Positions 27,751 to 39,874 are shown, counted from the stretch's first letter. The stretch: 64,000 nucleotides of DNA from Pseudomonas monteilii (GCA_001534745.1 CP013997.1:1798001-1862000); one strand, 5' to 3'. Notes: generated by a model not told the origin, from the letters alone. Program-made: numbers and translations.

Positions 27751-29454
27751 ATGAGCAAGCCCACTGCCGACAACGCTCCGAATGCCGCTGCCAAAGGGGC
27801 GCCTGCCGTCCCTGCGAACTTCCTGCGGCCGATCATCCAGGCCGACCTGGACGCTGGCAAGCACAGCCGCATCGTCACGCGTTTCCCGCCTGAGCCCAAT
27901 GGTTACCTGCACATCGGCCACGCCAAGTCGATCTGCGTGAACTTCGGCCTGGCCAAGGAGTTCGGCGGCGCCTGTCACCTGCGATTCGACGACACCAACC
28001 CGGCCAAGGAAGACCAGGAATACATCGACGCCATTCAGCGCGACGTCACGTGGCTGGGCTTCGAGTGGGCTGGCGAAGTGCGCTACGCCTCGAACTACTT
28101 CGACCAGCTGCACGCCTGGGCGGTGGAGCTGATCAAGCGGGGCAAGGCCTACGTCTGCGACCTGACCCCGGACGAGGCCCGCGCCTACCGCGGCAGCCTG
28201 ACCGAGCCTGGCAAGGACAGCCCGTACCGCGAGCGCAGCGTCGAGGAGAACCTGGACCTGTTCGCGCGCATGAAGGCCGGCGAGTTCAAGGATGGCGAGC
28301 GCGTCCTGCGCGCCAAGATCGACATGGCGTCGCCGAACATGAACCTGCGCGACCCGATCCTCTACCGGATCCGTCACGCCCATCACCACCAGACGGGCGA
28401 TGCCTGGTGCATCTACCCCAACTACGACTTCACCCACGGCCAGTCCGACGCCATCGAAGGCATCACCCACTCGATCTGCACCCTCGAGTTCGAAGGCCAT
28501 CGCCCGCTGTACGAATGGTTCCTGGACAACCTGCCGGTGCCGGCCCACCCGCGCCAGTACGAGTTCAGCCGACTGAACCTGAACTACACCATCACCTCCA
28601 AGCGCAAGCTCAAGCAGCTGGTGGACGAGCACCACGTCGAATCCTGGGACGATCCGCGCATGTCGACCCTGTCGGGCTTCCGTCGTCGTGGCTACACCCC
28701 GGCCTCGATCCGCAACTTCTGCGAGATGATCGGCACCAACCGTTCCGACGGCGTGGTCGACATGTCGATGCTCGAGTTCTGCATCCGTGACGACCTGGAC
28801 CGCACCGCGCCACGCGCCATGTGCGTGCTGCGCCCGCTGAAGGTGGTCATCACCAACTACCCCGAAGGCCAGGTCGAGCAGCTCGAACTGCCACGTCACC
28901 CCAAGGAAGACATGGGCGTTCGCGTGCTGCCGTTCGCCCGCGAGCTGTACATCGACCGCGACGACTACATGGAAACCCCGCCCAAGGGCTACAAGCGCCT
29001 GGAGCCCAACGGTGAGGTCCGCCTGCGCGGCAGCTACGTGATCCGCGCCGACGAGGCGATCAAGGACGCCGACGGCAACGTCGTCGAGCTGCGCTGCTCC
29101 TACGATCCGGACACCCTGGGCAAGAACCCCGAAGGCCGCAAGGTCAAGGGCGTGATCCACTGGGTGCCGGCCGAAGGCAGCCTGGAATGCGAAGTGCGTC
29201 TGTACGACCGCCTGTTCCGTTCGCCGAACCCGGAGAAGACCGAGGACGGCGGCAGCTTCCTGGACAACATCAACCCCGACTCGCTGCAGGTGCTGACCGG
29301 TTGCCGCGCCGAGCCGTCGCTGGCCCAGGCCGCGCCGGAAGACCGCTTCCAGTTCGAGCGCGAAGGCTACTTCTGCGCCGACCTGAAGGACAGCCAGCCG
29401 GGTCGCCCGGTGTTCAACCGCACCGTCACCCTGCGTGACTCCTGGGGCAGCTGA
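27751..29454 (+). CDS. glnS: glutaminyl-tRNA synthetase
   Basis: A 567-residue class I aminoacyl-tRNA synthetase. Residues near 55 carry the HIGH motif in [15 protein letters not shown], and the KMSKS-equivalent is in [11 protein letters not shown]. GlnRS-specific sequence includes [18 protein letters not shown] and [23 protein letters not shown]. The C-terminal anticodon-binding beta-barrels end with the typical [26 protein letters not shown] strand. It charges tRNA-Gln. cysS follows after 9 nt, so both are likely one transcript. Confidence 0.98.
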   Translation: MSKPTADNAPNAAAKGAPAVPANFLRPIIQADLDAGKHSRIVTRFPPEPNGYLHIGHAKSICVNFGLAKEFGGACHLRFDDTNPAKEDQEYIDAIQRDVTWLGFEWAGEVRYASNYFDQLHAWAVELIKRGKAYVCDLTPDEARAYRGSLTEPGKDSPYRERSVEENLDLFARMKAGEFKDGERVLRAKIDMASPNMNLRDPILYRIRHAHHHQTGDAWCIYPNYDFTHGQSDAIEGITHSICTLEFEGHRPLYEWFLDNLPVPAHPRQYEFSRLNLNYTITSKRKLKQLVDEHHVESWDDPRMSTLSGFRRRGYTPASIRNFCEMIGTNRSDGVVDMSMLEFCIRDDLDRTAPRAMCVLRPLKVVITNYPEGQVEQLELPRHPKEDMGVRVLPFARELYIDRDDYMETPPKGYKRLEPNGEVRLRGSYVIRADEAIKDADGNVVELRCSYDPDTLGKNPEGRKVKGVIHWVPAEGSLECEVRLYDRLFRSPNPEKTEDGGSFLDNINPDSLQVLTGCRAEPSLAQAAPEDRFQFEREGYFCADLKDSQPGRPVFNRTVTLRDSWGS

Positions 29455-29463
29455 GGACTTTTC

Positions 29464-30846
29464 GTGCTAACCATCTACAACACCCTGACCAAGGCCAAGG
29501 AAGTCTTCACCCCGCTCGATGGCAACAAGGTGCGCATGTACGTCTGCGGCATGACCGTGTACGACTACTGCCACCTGGGCCACGGGCGCAGCATGGTGGC
29601 CTTCGACCTGGCCACCCGTTGGCTGCGCAAGAGTGGGTACGACCTGACCTACGTGCGCAACATCACCGACATCGACGACAAGATCATCCACCGTGCCAAT
29701 GCCAACGGCGAGCGCTTCGACGTGCTCACCGCGCGCATGATCGACGCCATGCACGAGGACGAGCGTCGCCTGAACATCCTGCCGCCGGATCAGGAGCCTC
29801 GCGCCACTGACCACATCCCGGGCATGCACGCGATGATCCAGACCCTGATCGACAAGGGCTACGCCTACGCACCGGGCAATGGCGACGTGTACTACCGTGT
29901 CGGCAAGTTCGTCGGCTACGGCAAGCTCTCGCGACGCAAGATCGAAGACCTGCGCATCGGCGCGCGCATCGAGGTCGGCGAGGCCAAGCAGGATCCGCTG
30001 GACTTCGTGCTGTGGAAGGCCGCCAAGCCGGGTGAGCCGAGCTGGGAATCGCCCTGGGGCGCTGGCCGTCCGGGCTGGCACATCGAGTGCTCGGTGATGT
30101 CCACCTGCTGCCTGGGCGAGAGCTTCGACATCCATGGCGGTGGCAGCGACCTGGAGTTCCCGCACCACGAGAACGAGATCGCCCAGAGCGAGGCGGCCAC
30201 CGGCAAGCCGTACGCCAAGGCCTGGATGCACTGCGGCATGATCCGCATCAACGGCGAGAAGATGTCCAAGTCGCTGAACAACTTCTTCACGATCCGCGAC
30301 GTGCTCGCCAAGTACCACCCCGAGGTGGTGCGCTACCTGCTGGTGGCCAGCCACTACCGCAGCGCCATCAACTACTCCGAGGACAGCCTGCGCGATGCCA
30401 AGGGCGCCCTGGAGCGTTTCTACCACGCCCTGCGGGGCCTGCCTCGGGTGCCGGCGGCAGGCGGTGAAGCCTTCGCCGAACGCTTCGCCGTGGCGATGAA
30501 CGACGACTTCGGCACGCCCGAAGCCTGCGCGGTGCTGTTCGACCTGGTGCGCGAGATCAACCGCCTGCGCGACAGCGATCCTCAGGCGGCGGCCGGTCTG
30601 GCCGGTCGCCTGCGCGAGCTGGGTGACGTGCTCGGCGTGCTGCAGCTGGACGCCGATGATTTCCTGCGCGCCGGTGCCGAAGGCAAGGTCGATGCAGCCG
30701 AAGTCGAAGCGCTGATCCAGGCACGCCTGGCGGCGCGCGCGGAGAAGAACTGGGCCGAGTCCGATCGCGTGCGCGACCAGTTGACCGCGATGGGCGTGGT
30801 GCTGGAAGACGGGAAGGGCGGCACCACCTGGCGGTTGGCGGAGTGA
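29464..30846 (+). CDS. cysS: cysteinyl-tRNA synthetase
   Basis: A 460-residue enzyme from a GTG start, with GAGG about 8 nt upstream. HIGH motif: [16 protein letters not shown] motif: [11 protein letters not shown]. Zinc ligands are expected at Cys in [11 protein letters not shown] and in the [21 protein letters not shown] and [12 protein letters not shown] segments. The C-terminal helical domain ends [15 protein letters not shown]. It is the second gene of the glnS-cysS unit. Confidence 0.98.
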   Translation: MLTIYNTLTKAKEVFTPLDGNKVRMYVCGMTVYDYCHLGHGRSMVAFDLATRWLRKSGYDLTYVRNITDIDDKIIHRANANGERFDVLTARMIDAMHEDERRLNILPPDQEPRATDHIPGMHAMIQTLIDKGYAYAPGNGDVYYRVGKFVGYGKLSRRKIEDLRIGARIEVGEAKQDPLDFVLWKAAKPGEPSWESPWGAGRPGWHIECSVMSTCCLGESFDIHGGGSDLEFPHHENEIAQSEAATGKPYAKAWMHCGMIRINGEKMSKSLNNFFTIRDVLAKYHPEVVRYLLVASHYRSAINYSEDSLRDAKGALERFYHALRGLPRVPAAGGEAFAERFAVAMNDDFGTPEACAVLFDLVREINRLRDSDPQAAAGLAGRLRELGDVLGVLQLDADDFLRAGAEGKVDAAEVEALIQARLAARAEKNWAESDRVRDQLTAMGVVLEDGKGGTTWRLAE

Positions 30847-31135
30847 GGCGGCGTCAGGGTCTACGGGGGTCCTGACAGCACGCGGGGTCGCAATGCGGCC
30901 CCGCGGAGTGGGTCTGGCGTTCTGGTAGAACCTGCGTTAACGCAGCGACTGCGGTGTGGGCCCTGCGGGCCCAATCGCGGCCGGTCCGGCGCCCCGGCAG
31001 GGGCCGCTCCTACACCCGTAGCCCCACCGCGGGGCTGTAGGCTATCGCGGTCACCTGTGGGAGCGGCCCCTGCCGGGGTGCCGGACCGGCCGCGATTGGG
31101 CCCGCTAGGGCCCACAAGCTATCGAAGACAGCTCA
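30847..31135. repeat. long inverted repeat (BIME-like) between cysS and a histidine kinase gene
   Basis: This 289-bp gap between convergent genes contains two arms of about 48 bp in inverse orientation: 30967-31014 (GGGCCCAATCGCGGCCGGTC onward) and about 31053-31102 (CTGTGGGAGCGGCCCCTGCC onward). They are separated by about 40 bp. The sequence GGGAGCGGCCCCTGCCGGGG is a Pseudomonas REP variant. It can act as a strong bidirectional structure at the convergence point. Confidence 0.75.
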
Positions 31136-32492
<1,357 letters not shown>

Positions 32493-32515
<23 letters not shown>

Positions 32516-33173
32516 AGCCGGAGCCTCGTACGGTGCGGATCAGGGGCGTCTGGCCGGGGGAGTCGATCTTCTTGCGTAGGCGTCCGATGTGTACGTCGAT
32601 CAGGTTGGTGCCGGGGTCGAAGTGATAGCCCCACACTTCCTCGAAGATCATCATGCGCGTGATCACCTGGCCCGCGTGGCGCATCAGGTACTCCAGCAGC
32701 TTGTATTCGGTCGGCAGCAGGTTCAGGGTCTGCTCGCCGCGGCGCGCCTCGTGGCTGATCAAGTCCAGCTCCAGGTCGGCGACCTGCAGGCGGGTCTGGG
32801 TCATCGGCACGCTGTTGCGGCGCAGCAGCACTTCGACCCGTGCGGCCATCTCGTCGGACGCGAAGGGCTTGGTCAGGTAGTCGTCGCCGCCGGCGCGCAG
32901 GCCTCGCACGCGCTCGTCGACGTCCGACAGCGCGCTGATCATCAGGATCGGGGTGGCGATCTTCAGGCCACGCAGGGTGGTGACGATAGTCAGGCCATCG
33001 ACCTCGGGCAGCATGCGGTCCACGGTAATGAGGTCGTAACCACCGCCGATGGCCTTGGCCAGGCCTTCACGGCCATTGTCCGCCCAGTCCACGTCCAGAC
33101 CATGGGTGGACAGTTCGGCGACGATTTCCTGCGCCGTAACGGCGTCGTCTTCGATGGTCAGTACACGAGGCAT
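32493..33173 (-). CDS. OmpR-family response regulator
   Basis: A 226-residue response regulator. The receiver domain (1-120) has acidic pocket EDD, phosphoacceptor Asp in YDLITVDRMLPEVDG, the switch residue in LMISALSD and Lys in YLTKPF. The C-terminal winged helix-turn-helix has LNLLPTEYKLLEYLMRHAGQ, TNLIDVHIGRLRKKID and the wing TVRGSGYAI. It forms an operon with the kinase that follows. Target genes are not evident from the window. Confidence 0.95.
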
Positions 33174-33260
33174 GCGAATTCCTGGGCAGCGAGGGAAAGC
33201 ACGATTGTGCCAAACAATGGACAGCGCCCAGTTTAAGAAAAATTCATCTGTGTGCGCAGG

Positions 33261-33293
33261 CTCGATCGGGTCTCGGGTGACGACCCGACCGAG
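33261..33293. terminator. hairpin between ilvE and the response regulator gene
   Basis: CTCGATCGGGTC and GACCCGACCGAG form a 12-bp stem with one mismatch. It follows the ilvE stop by about 12 nt on the minus strand. No clear T tract, so termination is only plausible. Confidence 0.4.
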
Positions 33294-33304
33294 GGCAGGG
33301 CAGG

Positions 33305-34324
33305 TCAGGCGACCTTGACGATCCAGCCGGCAGGCGCTTCGACGTCACCGCTCTGGATGCCGGTCAGCTCGGCATACAGCTTCTGGGTGACCGGGCCGAC
33401 CTTTTCCAGGTCATGGAAGACGTGCAGCGAACCGTTGTACTCGATCCCGCCGATGGGCGTGATCACGGCGGCGGTGCCGCAGGCGCCGGCTTCGATGAAG
33501 CGGCCCAGGTTGTCGATTTCCACGTCACCTTCGATCACTTTCAGGCCCAGGCGCGAGGCGGCCAGTTCCATCAGCGACAGGCGGGTGATGCCAGGCAGCA
33601 CCGAGGCCGATTTGGGGGTGACGAACTCGTTGTCGGCGGTGATGCCGAAGAAGTTGGCCGAGCCGACCTCCTCGATCTTGCTGTGGGTCAGCGGGTCCAG
33701 GTAGATCGCGTCGGCGAAGCTGCGTTGCTTGGCTTCGGCACCCGGTTGCAGGCTGGCCGCGTAGTTGCCGCCGACCTTGGCCGCGCCGGTGCCTTGTGGG
33801 GCGGCACGGTCGAAGTTGGAGATCATGAAGTTGTGCGGCTTCATGCCGCCCTTGAAGTACGAACCGACCGGGATGGCGAAGATCGAGAAGATGAACTCGG
33901 GAGCGGTCCGCACACCGATGTTGTCACCCACGCCGATGACGAACGGACGCAGGTACAGCGCACCCTTGCCGTGCGGTGGAATGAACCGGTCGTTGGCCTT
34001 GACCACCTGCTTGCACGCCTCGATGAACACCTCGGTCGGCACATGCGGCATCAGCAGGCGGGCGCAGCTGCGCTGCATGCGCGCGGCGTTCTGGTCCGGG
34101 CGGAACAGGTTCACCGAGCCGTCCTTGCAGCGGTAGGCCTTCAGGCCCTCGAAGCACTGCTGGCCGTAGTGCAGGGCCGTGGAGCCTTCGCTGATGTGCA
34201 GGACGTTATCGTCGGTCAGGGTGCCTTGATCCCATTGGCCATCGCGCCAGACGGACAGGTAGCGCTTGTCGGTCTTGATGTAGTCGAAGCCCAGCTTGTC
34301 CCAATTAATGCTTTCGTTGCTCAT
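33305..34324 (-). CDS. ilvE: branched-chain amino acid aminotransferase
   Basis: A 339-residue class IV (fold IV) PLP enzyme of the larger IlvE type. The start is MSNESINWDKLGF; an upstream in-frame extension is atypical. Conserved segments: HYGQQCFEGLKAYR, YLRPFVIGVGDNIGV, KVGGNYAASL preceding the substrate loop, EEVGSANFFGI and EAGACGTAAVITPIG. It transfers the amino group to the keto acids of Val, Leu and Ile in the cytoplasm. It appears monocistronic. Confidence 0.96.
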   Translation of the reverse strand: MSNESINWDKLGFDYIKTDKRYLSVWRDGQWDQGTLTDDNVLHISEGSTALHYGQQCFEGLKAYRCKDGSVNLFRPDQNAARMQRSCARLLMPHVPTEVFIEACKQVVKANDRFIPPHGKGALYLRPFVIGVGDNIGVRTAPEFIFSIFAIPVGSYFKGGMKPHNFMISNFDRAAPQGTGAAKVGGNYAASLQPGAEAKQRSFADAIYLDPLTHSKIEEVGSANFFGITADNEFVTPKSASVLPGITRLSLMELAASRLGLKVIEGDVEIDNLGRFIEAGACGTAAVITPIGGIEYNGSLHVFHDLEKVGPVTQKLYAELTGIQSGDVEAPAGWIVKVA

Positions 34325-34671
34325 GACACCCTCGATTGTCTTGCAGCTGCCTGAACGGTCAGGTCGCCTCGGTTTGCGCACTGGGCAACGATAATACATC
34401 CCGGGGGGATCGGAAACGCTTGGTCGTGAATTGAGAGGAGGGCGCGCACCGTTTATAGGCGGGAGGAGGGGCTGGGGAGGATGACCATGCGGCGCAGGGG
34501 CGGCGAGTGGAGGTTCACAGGGAAACTGCGACAGCGTGCATGACTTGCGCTTAACACCTGTTCAAGGGCCTTTGGTGCCCAGGCCCATGGAAGGTGGGAG
34601 CTGGCTTGCCAGCGATCGCAAGGGTGCAGGCACCCTTGCTTTCACCGTCATACCAGCCCCATCAGGCACCG
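34325..34671. repeat. intergenic region with a single REP element
   Basis: The 347-bp region between ilvE and the SDR gene contains one REP variant, GTGGGAGCTGGCTTGCCAGCGAT, at about 34595-34617. The rest shows no coding pattern or convincing RNA structure; the ilvE promoter should lie near 34325-34420. Confidence 0.6.
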
Positions 34672-35529
34672 TTACAGAATCGGCTTGCCCCCGGTGATGC
34701 CATAGCGGCTGCCGGTGATGTAGCTGCTCTCGTCCGACGCCAGCAGCACATAGATCGGCGCGACTTCCACCGGCTGCCCGGCACGCCCCAGCGGCGTCTG
34801 TTCGCCGAAGTGGCTGGCCTGCTCCGGCGGCATGGTGGACACGATCAGCGGCGTCCAGATCGGCCCTGGTGCCACGCTGTTCACCCGGATGCCCTTGGGC
34901 CCGAGCATTTGCGCCAGGCCTGCGGTGAAGTTGGCGATGGCACCCTTGGTCGCTGCATAGGCCAGCAAGGTCGGGGTGGGCGAGTCGGAGTTGACCGACG
35001 TGGTGTTGATGATCGAGCCGCCTTTCTGCATGTGCGGCAAGGCTGCCTTGCACAGGCGGAACATGGCCGTCATGTTGATATCGAAGGTCTTGACCCATTC
35101 CTCGTCGGAGATCTCTTCGATCGATTCATGGCTCATCTGGAACGCGGCGTTGTTGACCAGCACGTCGATGCGGCCGAACTGCGCGACGGTCTTGTCGATC
35201 AGCTCGTCGCAGGTGGCCTTCTGGGCGATGTCGCCCGGCAGCAGGATGCAGGTACGGCCCGCGTCACGCACCCACTTCGCGGTCTCTTCGGCATCCTGGT
35301 GCTCATCCAGGTACGCCACCGCGACATCCGCCCCTTCACGGGCGAAGGCGATCGCCACGGCACGGCCGATGCCGCTGTCGCCGCCGGTGATCAAGGCGAC
35401 CTTGCCCTTGAGGCGATCATGACCGACGTAGGTCTTTTCGCCACAGTCGGGCAGTGGGTCCATCTGGTGTTGATGACCGGGTACTTTCTGCGGCTGTTCT
35501 GGGAAAGGGGGGCGGGGATAGTCGCGCAT
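34672..35529 (-). CDS. SDR-family oxidoreductase (YghA/general-stress type)
   Basis: A 285-residue short-chain dehydrogenase. The start MRDYPRPPFPEQPQKVPGHQ is preceded by GAGGA. The proline-rich N-terminal arm before the Rossmann fold is typical of the YghA/YhdF group. NAD(P) motif: ITGGDSGIGRAVAIAFAREG. Active site: Asn-Asn-Ala-Ala, Ser in NTTSVNSDSPTPTLLAYAATKGA (Tyr-x3-Lys intact). It ends GSRYGITGGKPIL. Substrate unknown; such enzymes are often general-stress induced. It is divergent from sodC. Confidence 0.9.
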   Translation of the reverse strand: MRDYPRPPFPEQPQKVPGHQHQMDPLPDCGEKTYVGHDRLKGKVALITGGDSGIGRAVAIAFAREGADVAVAYLDEHQDAEETAKWVRDAGRTCILLPGDIAQKATCDELIDKTVAQFGRIDVLVNNAAFQMSHESIEEISDEEWVKTFDINMTAMFRLCKAALPHMQKGGSIINTTSVNSDSPTPTLLAYAATKGAIANFTAGLAQMLGPKGIRVNSVAPGPIWTPLIVSTMPPEQASHFGEQTPLGRAGQPVEVAPIYVLLASDESSYITGSRYGITGGKPIL

Positions 35530-35783
35530 GGTTGCGTTCCTCGTAACGAATGAACTGGACCTAATGTGTGAATGCACCTGATGGCCGGGGTTGTATCGCA
35601 GCGGCGGTACACGCGACGAATGGCACACGCGCTCGCTGGCAGCTCGAACAAGGCACAGGTGCTCTACGTGTATGTAAATATGTCTGCCGGGAATCTGTCT
35701 GTTGGAGGTACTGTCCGATGCGGCAAGTGGGCCGCGCGTGCAGCCGAAGACGCAGTCCAACGTTCATCCATGGAGACGATGCT

Positions 35784-36299
35784 ATGAAAGCAGTGCTACT
35801 GACCGCCTTGCTGGCCACCACCGGCCTGGCCCAGGCCGCCGAGACCGTCGAACTCAAGCTGGCCGGCCCGGAAGGCGCCGGCAAGTCGATCGGCACCATC
35901 ACCATCGAGCAGAGCAAGTACGGTGCCGTATTGACGCCGAAGCTGAGCGACCTGCCGCCGGGCGTTCACGGCTTCCACCTGCACGAGAAGCCCGACTGCG
36001 GTGTCACCCAGGACAATGGCAAGGCCGTGCCGGCCGGGGCGGCGGGCGGGCATTGGGATCCGGACGCCACCGGCGCCCACAAGGGCCCCTATGATGACAG
36101 CGGTCATCGCGGCGACCTGCCTGCGCTCTACGTCGGTGCCGACGGCAAGGCGACCTATCCGGTATTGGCGCCTCGCCTGAAGGCAGACGACTTCAAAGGG
36201 CATGCCCTGATGGTGCACGTGGGAGGCGACAACCACAGCGATCATCCTGAAAAACTGGGCGGCGGCGGTGCGCGCATGGCGTGTGGCGTCGTGAAATAA
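35784..36299 (+). CDS. sodC: periplasmic Cu/Zn superoxide dismutase
   Basis: A 171-residue exported enzyme: signal peptide MKAVLLTALLATTGLAQAA, then a mature beta-barrel. Metal ligands are present in HGFHLHEKPDCG, GGHWDPDATGAHKGP, HRGDLPALYV and MVHVGGDNHSDHP. The disulfide cysteines are in PDCGV and RMACGVV. The start has GGAG 8-9 nt upstream; a longer in-frame extension covers the promoter and would bury the signal peptide. It dismutates periplasmic superoxide. Confidence 0.97.
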   Translation: MKAVLLTALLATTGLAQAAETVELKLAGPEGAGKSIGTITIEQSKYGAVLTPKLSDLPPGVHGFHLHEKPDCGVTQDNGKAVPAGAAGGHWDPDATGAHKGPYDDSGHRGDLPALYVGADGKATYPVLAPRLKADDFKGHALMVHVGGDNHSDHPEKLGGGGARMACGVVK

Positions 36300-36358
36300 A
36301 GCGCGTTCGGCAGATCACGGCACAACGCCTGATCCGTAAATCGTCAATTTAGTGACGA

Positions 36359-36386
36359 AAATCGCGTCGTTTACCTGGCGCGATTT
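36359..36386. terminator. hairpin after sodC
   Basis: AAATCGCG, a 12-nt loop and CGCGATTT form an 8-bp stem about 60 nt after sodC. The A- and T-ended stem could work in either direction. Confidence 0.4.
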
Positions 36387-36490
36387 GAGCAGGCAATGAA
36401 TTTGTCGGTGAGTTGACGCCGGGCCCTCAGGCTTGCGTTACCCTTGAGCCACATGTCCACGACATGCCTGTCTCGAGGATGCTCACCGCC

Positions 36491-38395
36491 ATGCAACGCA
36501 CCGCCTACCGCCCCGACATCGACGGCCTGCGCGCCGTCGCCGTGATCGCCGTTCTGCTGCATCACCTCAACGCCGCCTGGATACCTGGCGGCTTCGTCGG
36601 GGTGGACATCTTCTTCGTCATTTCCGGCTACCTGATTACCGCCCACGTGTTTCAGCAGGCTCGCGCCGGGACTTTCTCGCTGCGCCAGTTCTATCAACGT
36701 CGGATCAACCGTATCGTACCTGCCCTGGTCACTGTGCTACTGGCCACCCTGGGGCTGGGCGCCGTGCTGTTGTCGCCGGTCGATCTGGAACGCTTGAGCG
36801 CCAATGCCCTGTATGCGCTGCTGGGCGTGTCCAACCTGTTCATCTGGCTCAAGTACGGCAACTATTTCGCTGCCGATGCCAGTGAAGCGCCGTTGCTGCA
36901 CACCTGGTCGCTCGGGATCGAGGAGCAGTTCTACATGATCTGGCCCTTGCTCCTGCTGGCCGTCCTGCGCCTGGCTCCACGGCGCTGGCCATGGCTGCTC
37001 GGTATGGGCCTGGCGGCGGCGGTCGGGCTGTCGCAGTACGGCACTGGCCTGTTCGTCACGGCGTCCTACTACCTGTTGCCGACGCGATTCTTCGAGCTGA
37101 TGCTCGGCGGTTGCCTGGGGATCTGGCATGTCCTGCGGCCGCTGCCCGTCGACCGACGCCAGGCCTGGATCAGCCGCGGGCTGGGCGTCGTGCTGATCGC
37201 CGGGTCCCTGGCGCTGATCGGGCCAGGCGTTGCGTTTCCCGGGTTGACGGCGCTGGTGCCCTGCCTGGGGGCGGCCCTGTTGATCCATGCCGGGCACGGC
37301 GGGCAACGTGCCTGGCTGTTGGGCAGTCGGCCGCTGGTGTTCGTCGGATTGATCTCCTACTCCCTGTACCTGTGGCACTGGCCGTTGATCGCCTACCTCA
37401 ACTACCTGGCCGTCCCCATCGACCTGATGACAGGCCTGGGCGTGGTGCTGGTGGCCACGCTGCTGGCCTGGCTGACCTGGCGCTGGGTCGAGCAGCCCAT
37501 GCGGCAAAGCGGCGCGCGGATCGGATTTGCCAGGGTATTCGCTCGGCGCTTCGCGATGCCGGTGGCAGCGTTGGCATTGCTGATGGGGCTGGTTCAGTGG
37601 CAGGGCGGGTTCCCGACGCGCTTCGGACCCACGGTCGAGACTCTCGAGGCCATGACCCTCGAGCGCCCCGCCGACAATCGACGTGGCTGCCATGTGCCGA
37701 ATGCCTTGTACCGCACGGCCCCCGATGCGCAATGCCGACTGGGCGCACCCAAGGCGCAGCTCGACGGCATTCTGGTGGGGGACTCGTTCGCCAACCACTT
37801 CACCGGCATGGTCGACCTGCTGGCACGCCCCGATGGCATCAGCCTCATGGACTACACCATGGATGGCTGTGCGCCGATCCTGGGCTACAACGTCGACATG
37901 TCCAGCGTCTACGCCGAGCACTGCGCGCAACGCAATGCCAAGGTCTACGCGCTGATCGAAGCCCAACGCTACCCCTACGTGGTGCTGGCGGGCAGCTGGC
38001 CGTCGGACGAGGCGGCGGGTGAGCCGATCGCGGCCAGCCTGGAGCGGGTGGTCAAGAGCACCGGCCAGGTGATCGTGATCCTGAACAACCAGGCGATCGT
38101 GGATGCGGCGACCTGCCCGGTACGTCAGTTGATGTTCGCCACCCAGCGGACGTGCGACGCCGCCCAGGCCGCGCGGCCGCATTACTGGGCTGAGTTGCGC
38201 GCACGTTTCCCGCAGGTGCGGTTCATCGATCCGAACCAAGTCATCTGTGCCGAGGGGCGTTGCCGCTCGCTGATCGACGGCAAGCTGCTGTACCTGGACA
38301 ACGCCCACTTGAACGAGATCGGCTCGCGGTACATCGGCAAGACGCTGCTGGAGCGCGGTTATTCGCTGCTGAGCGACCCACCGGCGCGGTCCTGA
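36491..38395 (+). CDS. OafA/YrhL-type acyltransferase with SGNH domain
   Basis: About 634 residues from MQRTAYRPDIDGLRAVAVIAV; ATGs at 36479 and further upstream are possible, and GAGG near 36475 does not decide between them. Residues about 1-340 are the acyltransferase-3 domain with roughly ten membrane helices. It carries RPDIDGLRAVAV, GGFVGVDIFFVISGYLIT, FYQRRINRIVPAL and HTWSLGIEEQFYMIWPLLL. The C-terminal periplasmic SGNH domain has GDSFANHF near its start and DNAHLNEIGS near its end, giving the Ser and Asp-x-x-His. It probably O-acetylates a surface glycan, such as O-antigen. Confidence 0.93.
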   Translation: MQRTAYRPDIDGLRAVAVIAVLLHHLNAAWIPGGFVGVDIFFVISGYLITAHVFQQARAGTFSLRQFYQRRINRIVPALVTVLLATLGLGAVLLSPVDLERLSANALYALLGVSNLFIWLKYGNYFAADASEAPLLHTWSLGIEEQFYMIWPLLLLAVLRLAPRRWPWLLGMGLAAAVGLSQYGTGLFVTASYYLLPTRFFELMLGGCLGIWHVLRPLPVDRRQAWISRGLGVVLIAGSLALIGPGVAFPGLTALVPCLGAALLIHAGHGGQRAWLLGSRPLVFVGLISYSLYLWHWPLIAYLNYLAVPIDLMTGLGVVLVATLLAWLTWRWVEQPMRQSGARIGFARVFARRFAMPVAALALLMGLVQWQGGFPTRFGPTVETLEAMTLERPADNRRGCHVPNALYRTAPDAQCRLGAPKAQLDGILVGDSFANHFTGMVDLLARPDGISLMDYTMDGCAPILGYNVDMSSVYAEHCAQRNAKVYALIEAQRYPYVVLAGSWPSDEAAGEPIAASLERVVKSTGQVIVILNNQAIVDAATCPVRQLMFATQRTCDAAQAARPHYWAELRARFPQVRFIDPNQVICAEGRCRSLIDGKLLYLDNAHLNEIGSRYIGKTLLERGYSLLSDPPARS

Positions 38396-38442
38396 AGCGA
38401 CAGGTGCACGGTGCGCGCTTGGCGAAGGCGAACCCCTCAATG

Positions 38443-38466
38443 AAAAGGGCAGCCCATAGGCTGCCC
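38443..38466 (-). terminator. rho-independent terminator of the aldehyde dehydrogenase gene
   Basis: On the minus strand GGGCAGCC-TATG-GGCTGCCC is a perfect 8-bp stem followed by TTTT, 22 nt after the stop codon. Confidence 0.85.
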
Positions 38467-38488
38467 AGTCACGGTCGGAGCAAAGGGG

Positions 38489-39874
38489 TCAGACGCGATC
38501 CGCCCACACGGTCTGCACGTTGCAGAACTCGCGCACACCGAAGTGCGACAGCTCGCGGCCGAACCCGCTCTTCTTCACGCCACCGAAGGCCACGCGGGGG
38601 TCCGAGGCGCAGTAGCCGTTGATGAACACCGCACCGGTGTCCAGGGCCGCGGTCATGCGCTCGGCCAGGGCCAGGTCGGCGGTGTAGATCGTCGAGGCCA
38701 GGCCGAAATCGCTGTCGTTGGCCAGCTCCACGGCATGATCGGCGTCACGTGCCGCAGTGATCGCCGCCACGGGGCCGAACAGTTCCTGACGGAACGCAGT
38801 CATCGAGGGGGTGACGTCGCCCAGCACGGTCGGCGCGTAGTAATTGCCCACGCCGTCCTGCTTGTGCCCGCCCAGCAGCAAGGTCGCGCCTTCGGCGAGC
38901 GACGCCTGCACCTGCCCGTCGAGCTCGTCGCGCAGGTCGAAACGCGCCATGGGGCCGACATAGGTGTCATCCTCCAGCGGGTTGCCGACCTTCAATCGAC
39001 GCGTGGCCTCGACGAACCGTTGGGTGAATTCCTCGAGCACGCTCTGCTCGACGATCATGCGCTTGGCCGCCGCGCACACCTGGCCGGTGTTCTGGTAGCG
39101 ACCGATGACCGCGGCCTGCACGGCGGCGTCGAGGTCTGCGTCAGCCAGGACGATGAACGGGTCGGAACCGCCCAGCTCCAGCACGCACTTCTTCAAGGCG
39201 GCACCGGCCTGGGCACCGATGGCCATGCCGGCGCGCACGCTGCCAGTCAGAGTGACGGCGGCGATGCGTGGGTCGTTGATCGCACGGGTCACGCCGTCAG
39301 CGGTGACGTTGATCACTTCCAGCACGCCTTCCGGCAGGCCGGCCGCCTGGCAGGCATCACGCAGCAGGTAGGCGCTGCCCATCACGTTGGGCGCATGCTT
39401 GAGTACGTAGGTGTTGCCGGCCAGCACGGCCGGGACGGCACCGCGCAGCACTTGCCACAGCGGGAAGTTCCACGGCATTACCGCCAGGATCGGGCCGAGC
39501 GGACGGTATTCGATGCGGGCTTTTTCCACCTGGGTCGCTTCTGGCGCGAGCATCGCCGGGCCGTGTTCGGCGTACCACTGGCACAGGTTGACGCACTTGG
39601 CCACCTCGCCACGCGCCTGGGCGATCGGCTTGCCGATCTCGCGACTGATCATGACCGCAAACGCTTCGGCGTTGGCCTGAATCGCCGCGGACAGGCGCAC
39701 GAGGTGTTCGCTTCGCTCGGCCAGCGAGGTGCGCCGCCAGGTGTCATAGCCGACCTTGGCCCGTTGCAGCGCCGCGTCCAGTGCAGCGTCGTTCTCGAAA
39801 GCGTAGTGCCCGATCTGTTCGCCCGTGTGCGGGTCGACGGAAATGGCATGGGTCTGGCTGGTGATCTGGCTCAT
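38489..39874 (-). CDS. sad: NAD(P)-dependent succinate-semialdehyde dehydrogenase (Sad/YneI-like)
   Basis: A 461-residue aldehyde dehydrogenase. Cofactor and active-site motifs are intact: MPWNFPLWQVLRGAVPAVLAGN, LTGSVRAG, catalytic Glu in LELGGSDPF and catalytic Cys in NTGQVCAAAKR, then ELFGPVAAI. Length and the short N-terminus fit the YneI (Sad) group. Its divergent neighbour is a LysR regulator like YneJ/PtrR, the same pairing as in E. coli, where Sad oxidises succinate semialdehyde. Substrate is inferred from that context. Confidence 0.88.
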   Translation of the reverse strand: MSQITSQTHAISVDPHTGEQIGHYAFENDAALDAALQRAKVGYDTWRRTSLAERSEHLVRLSAAIQANAEAFAVMISREIGKPIAQARGEVAKCVNLCQWYAEHGPAMLAPEATQVEKARIEYRPLGPILAVMPWNFPLWQVLRGAVPAVLAGNTYVLKHAPNVMGSAYLLRDACQAAGLPEGVLEVINVTADGVTRAINDPRIAAVTLTGSVRAGMAIGAQAGAALKKCVLELGGSDPFIVLADADLDAAVQAAVIGRYQNTGQVCAAAKRMIVEQSVLEEFTQRFVEATRRLKVGNPLEDDTYVGPMARFDLRDELDGQVQASLAEGATLLLGGHKQDGVGNYYAPTVLGDVTPSMTAFRQELFGPVAAITAARDADHAVELANDSDFGLASTIYTADLALAERMTAALDTGAVFINGYCASDPRVAFGGVKKSGFGRELSHFGVREFCNVQTVWADRV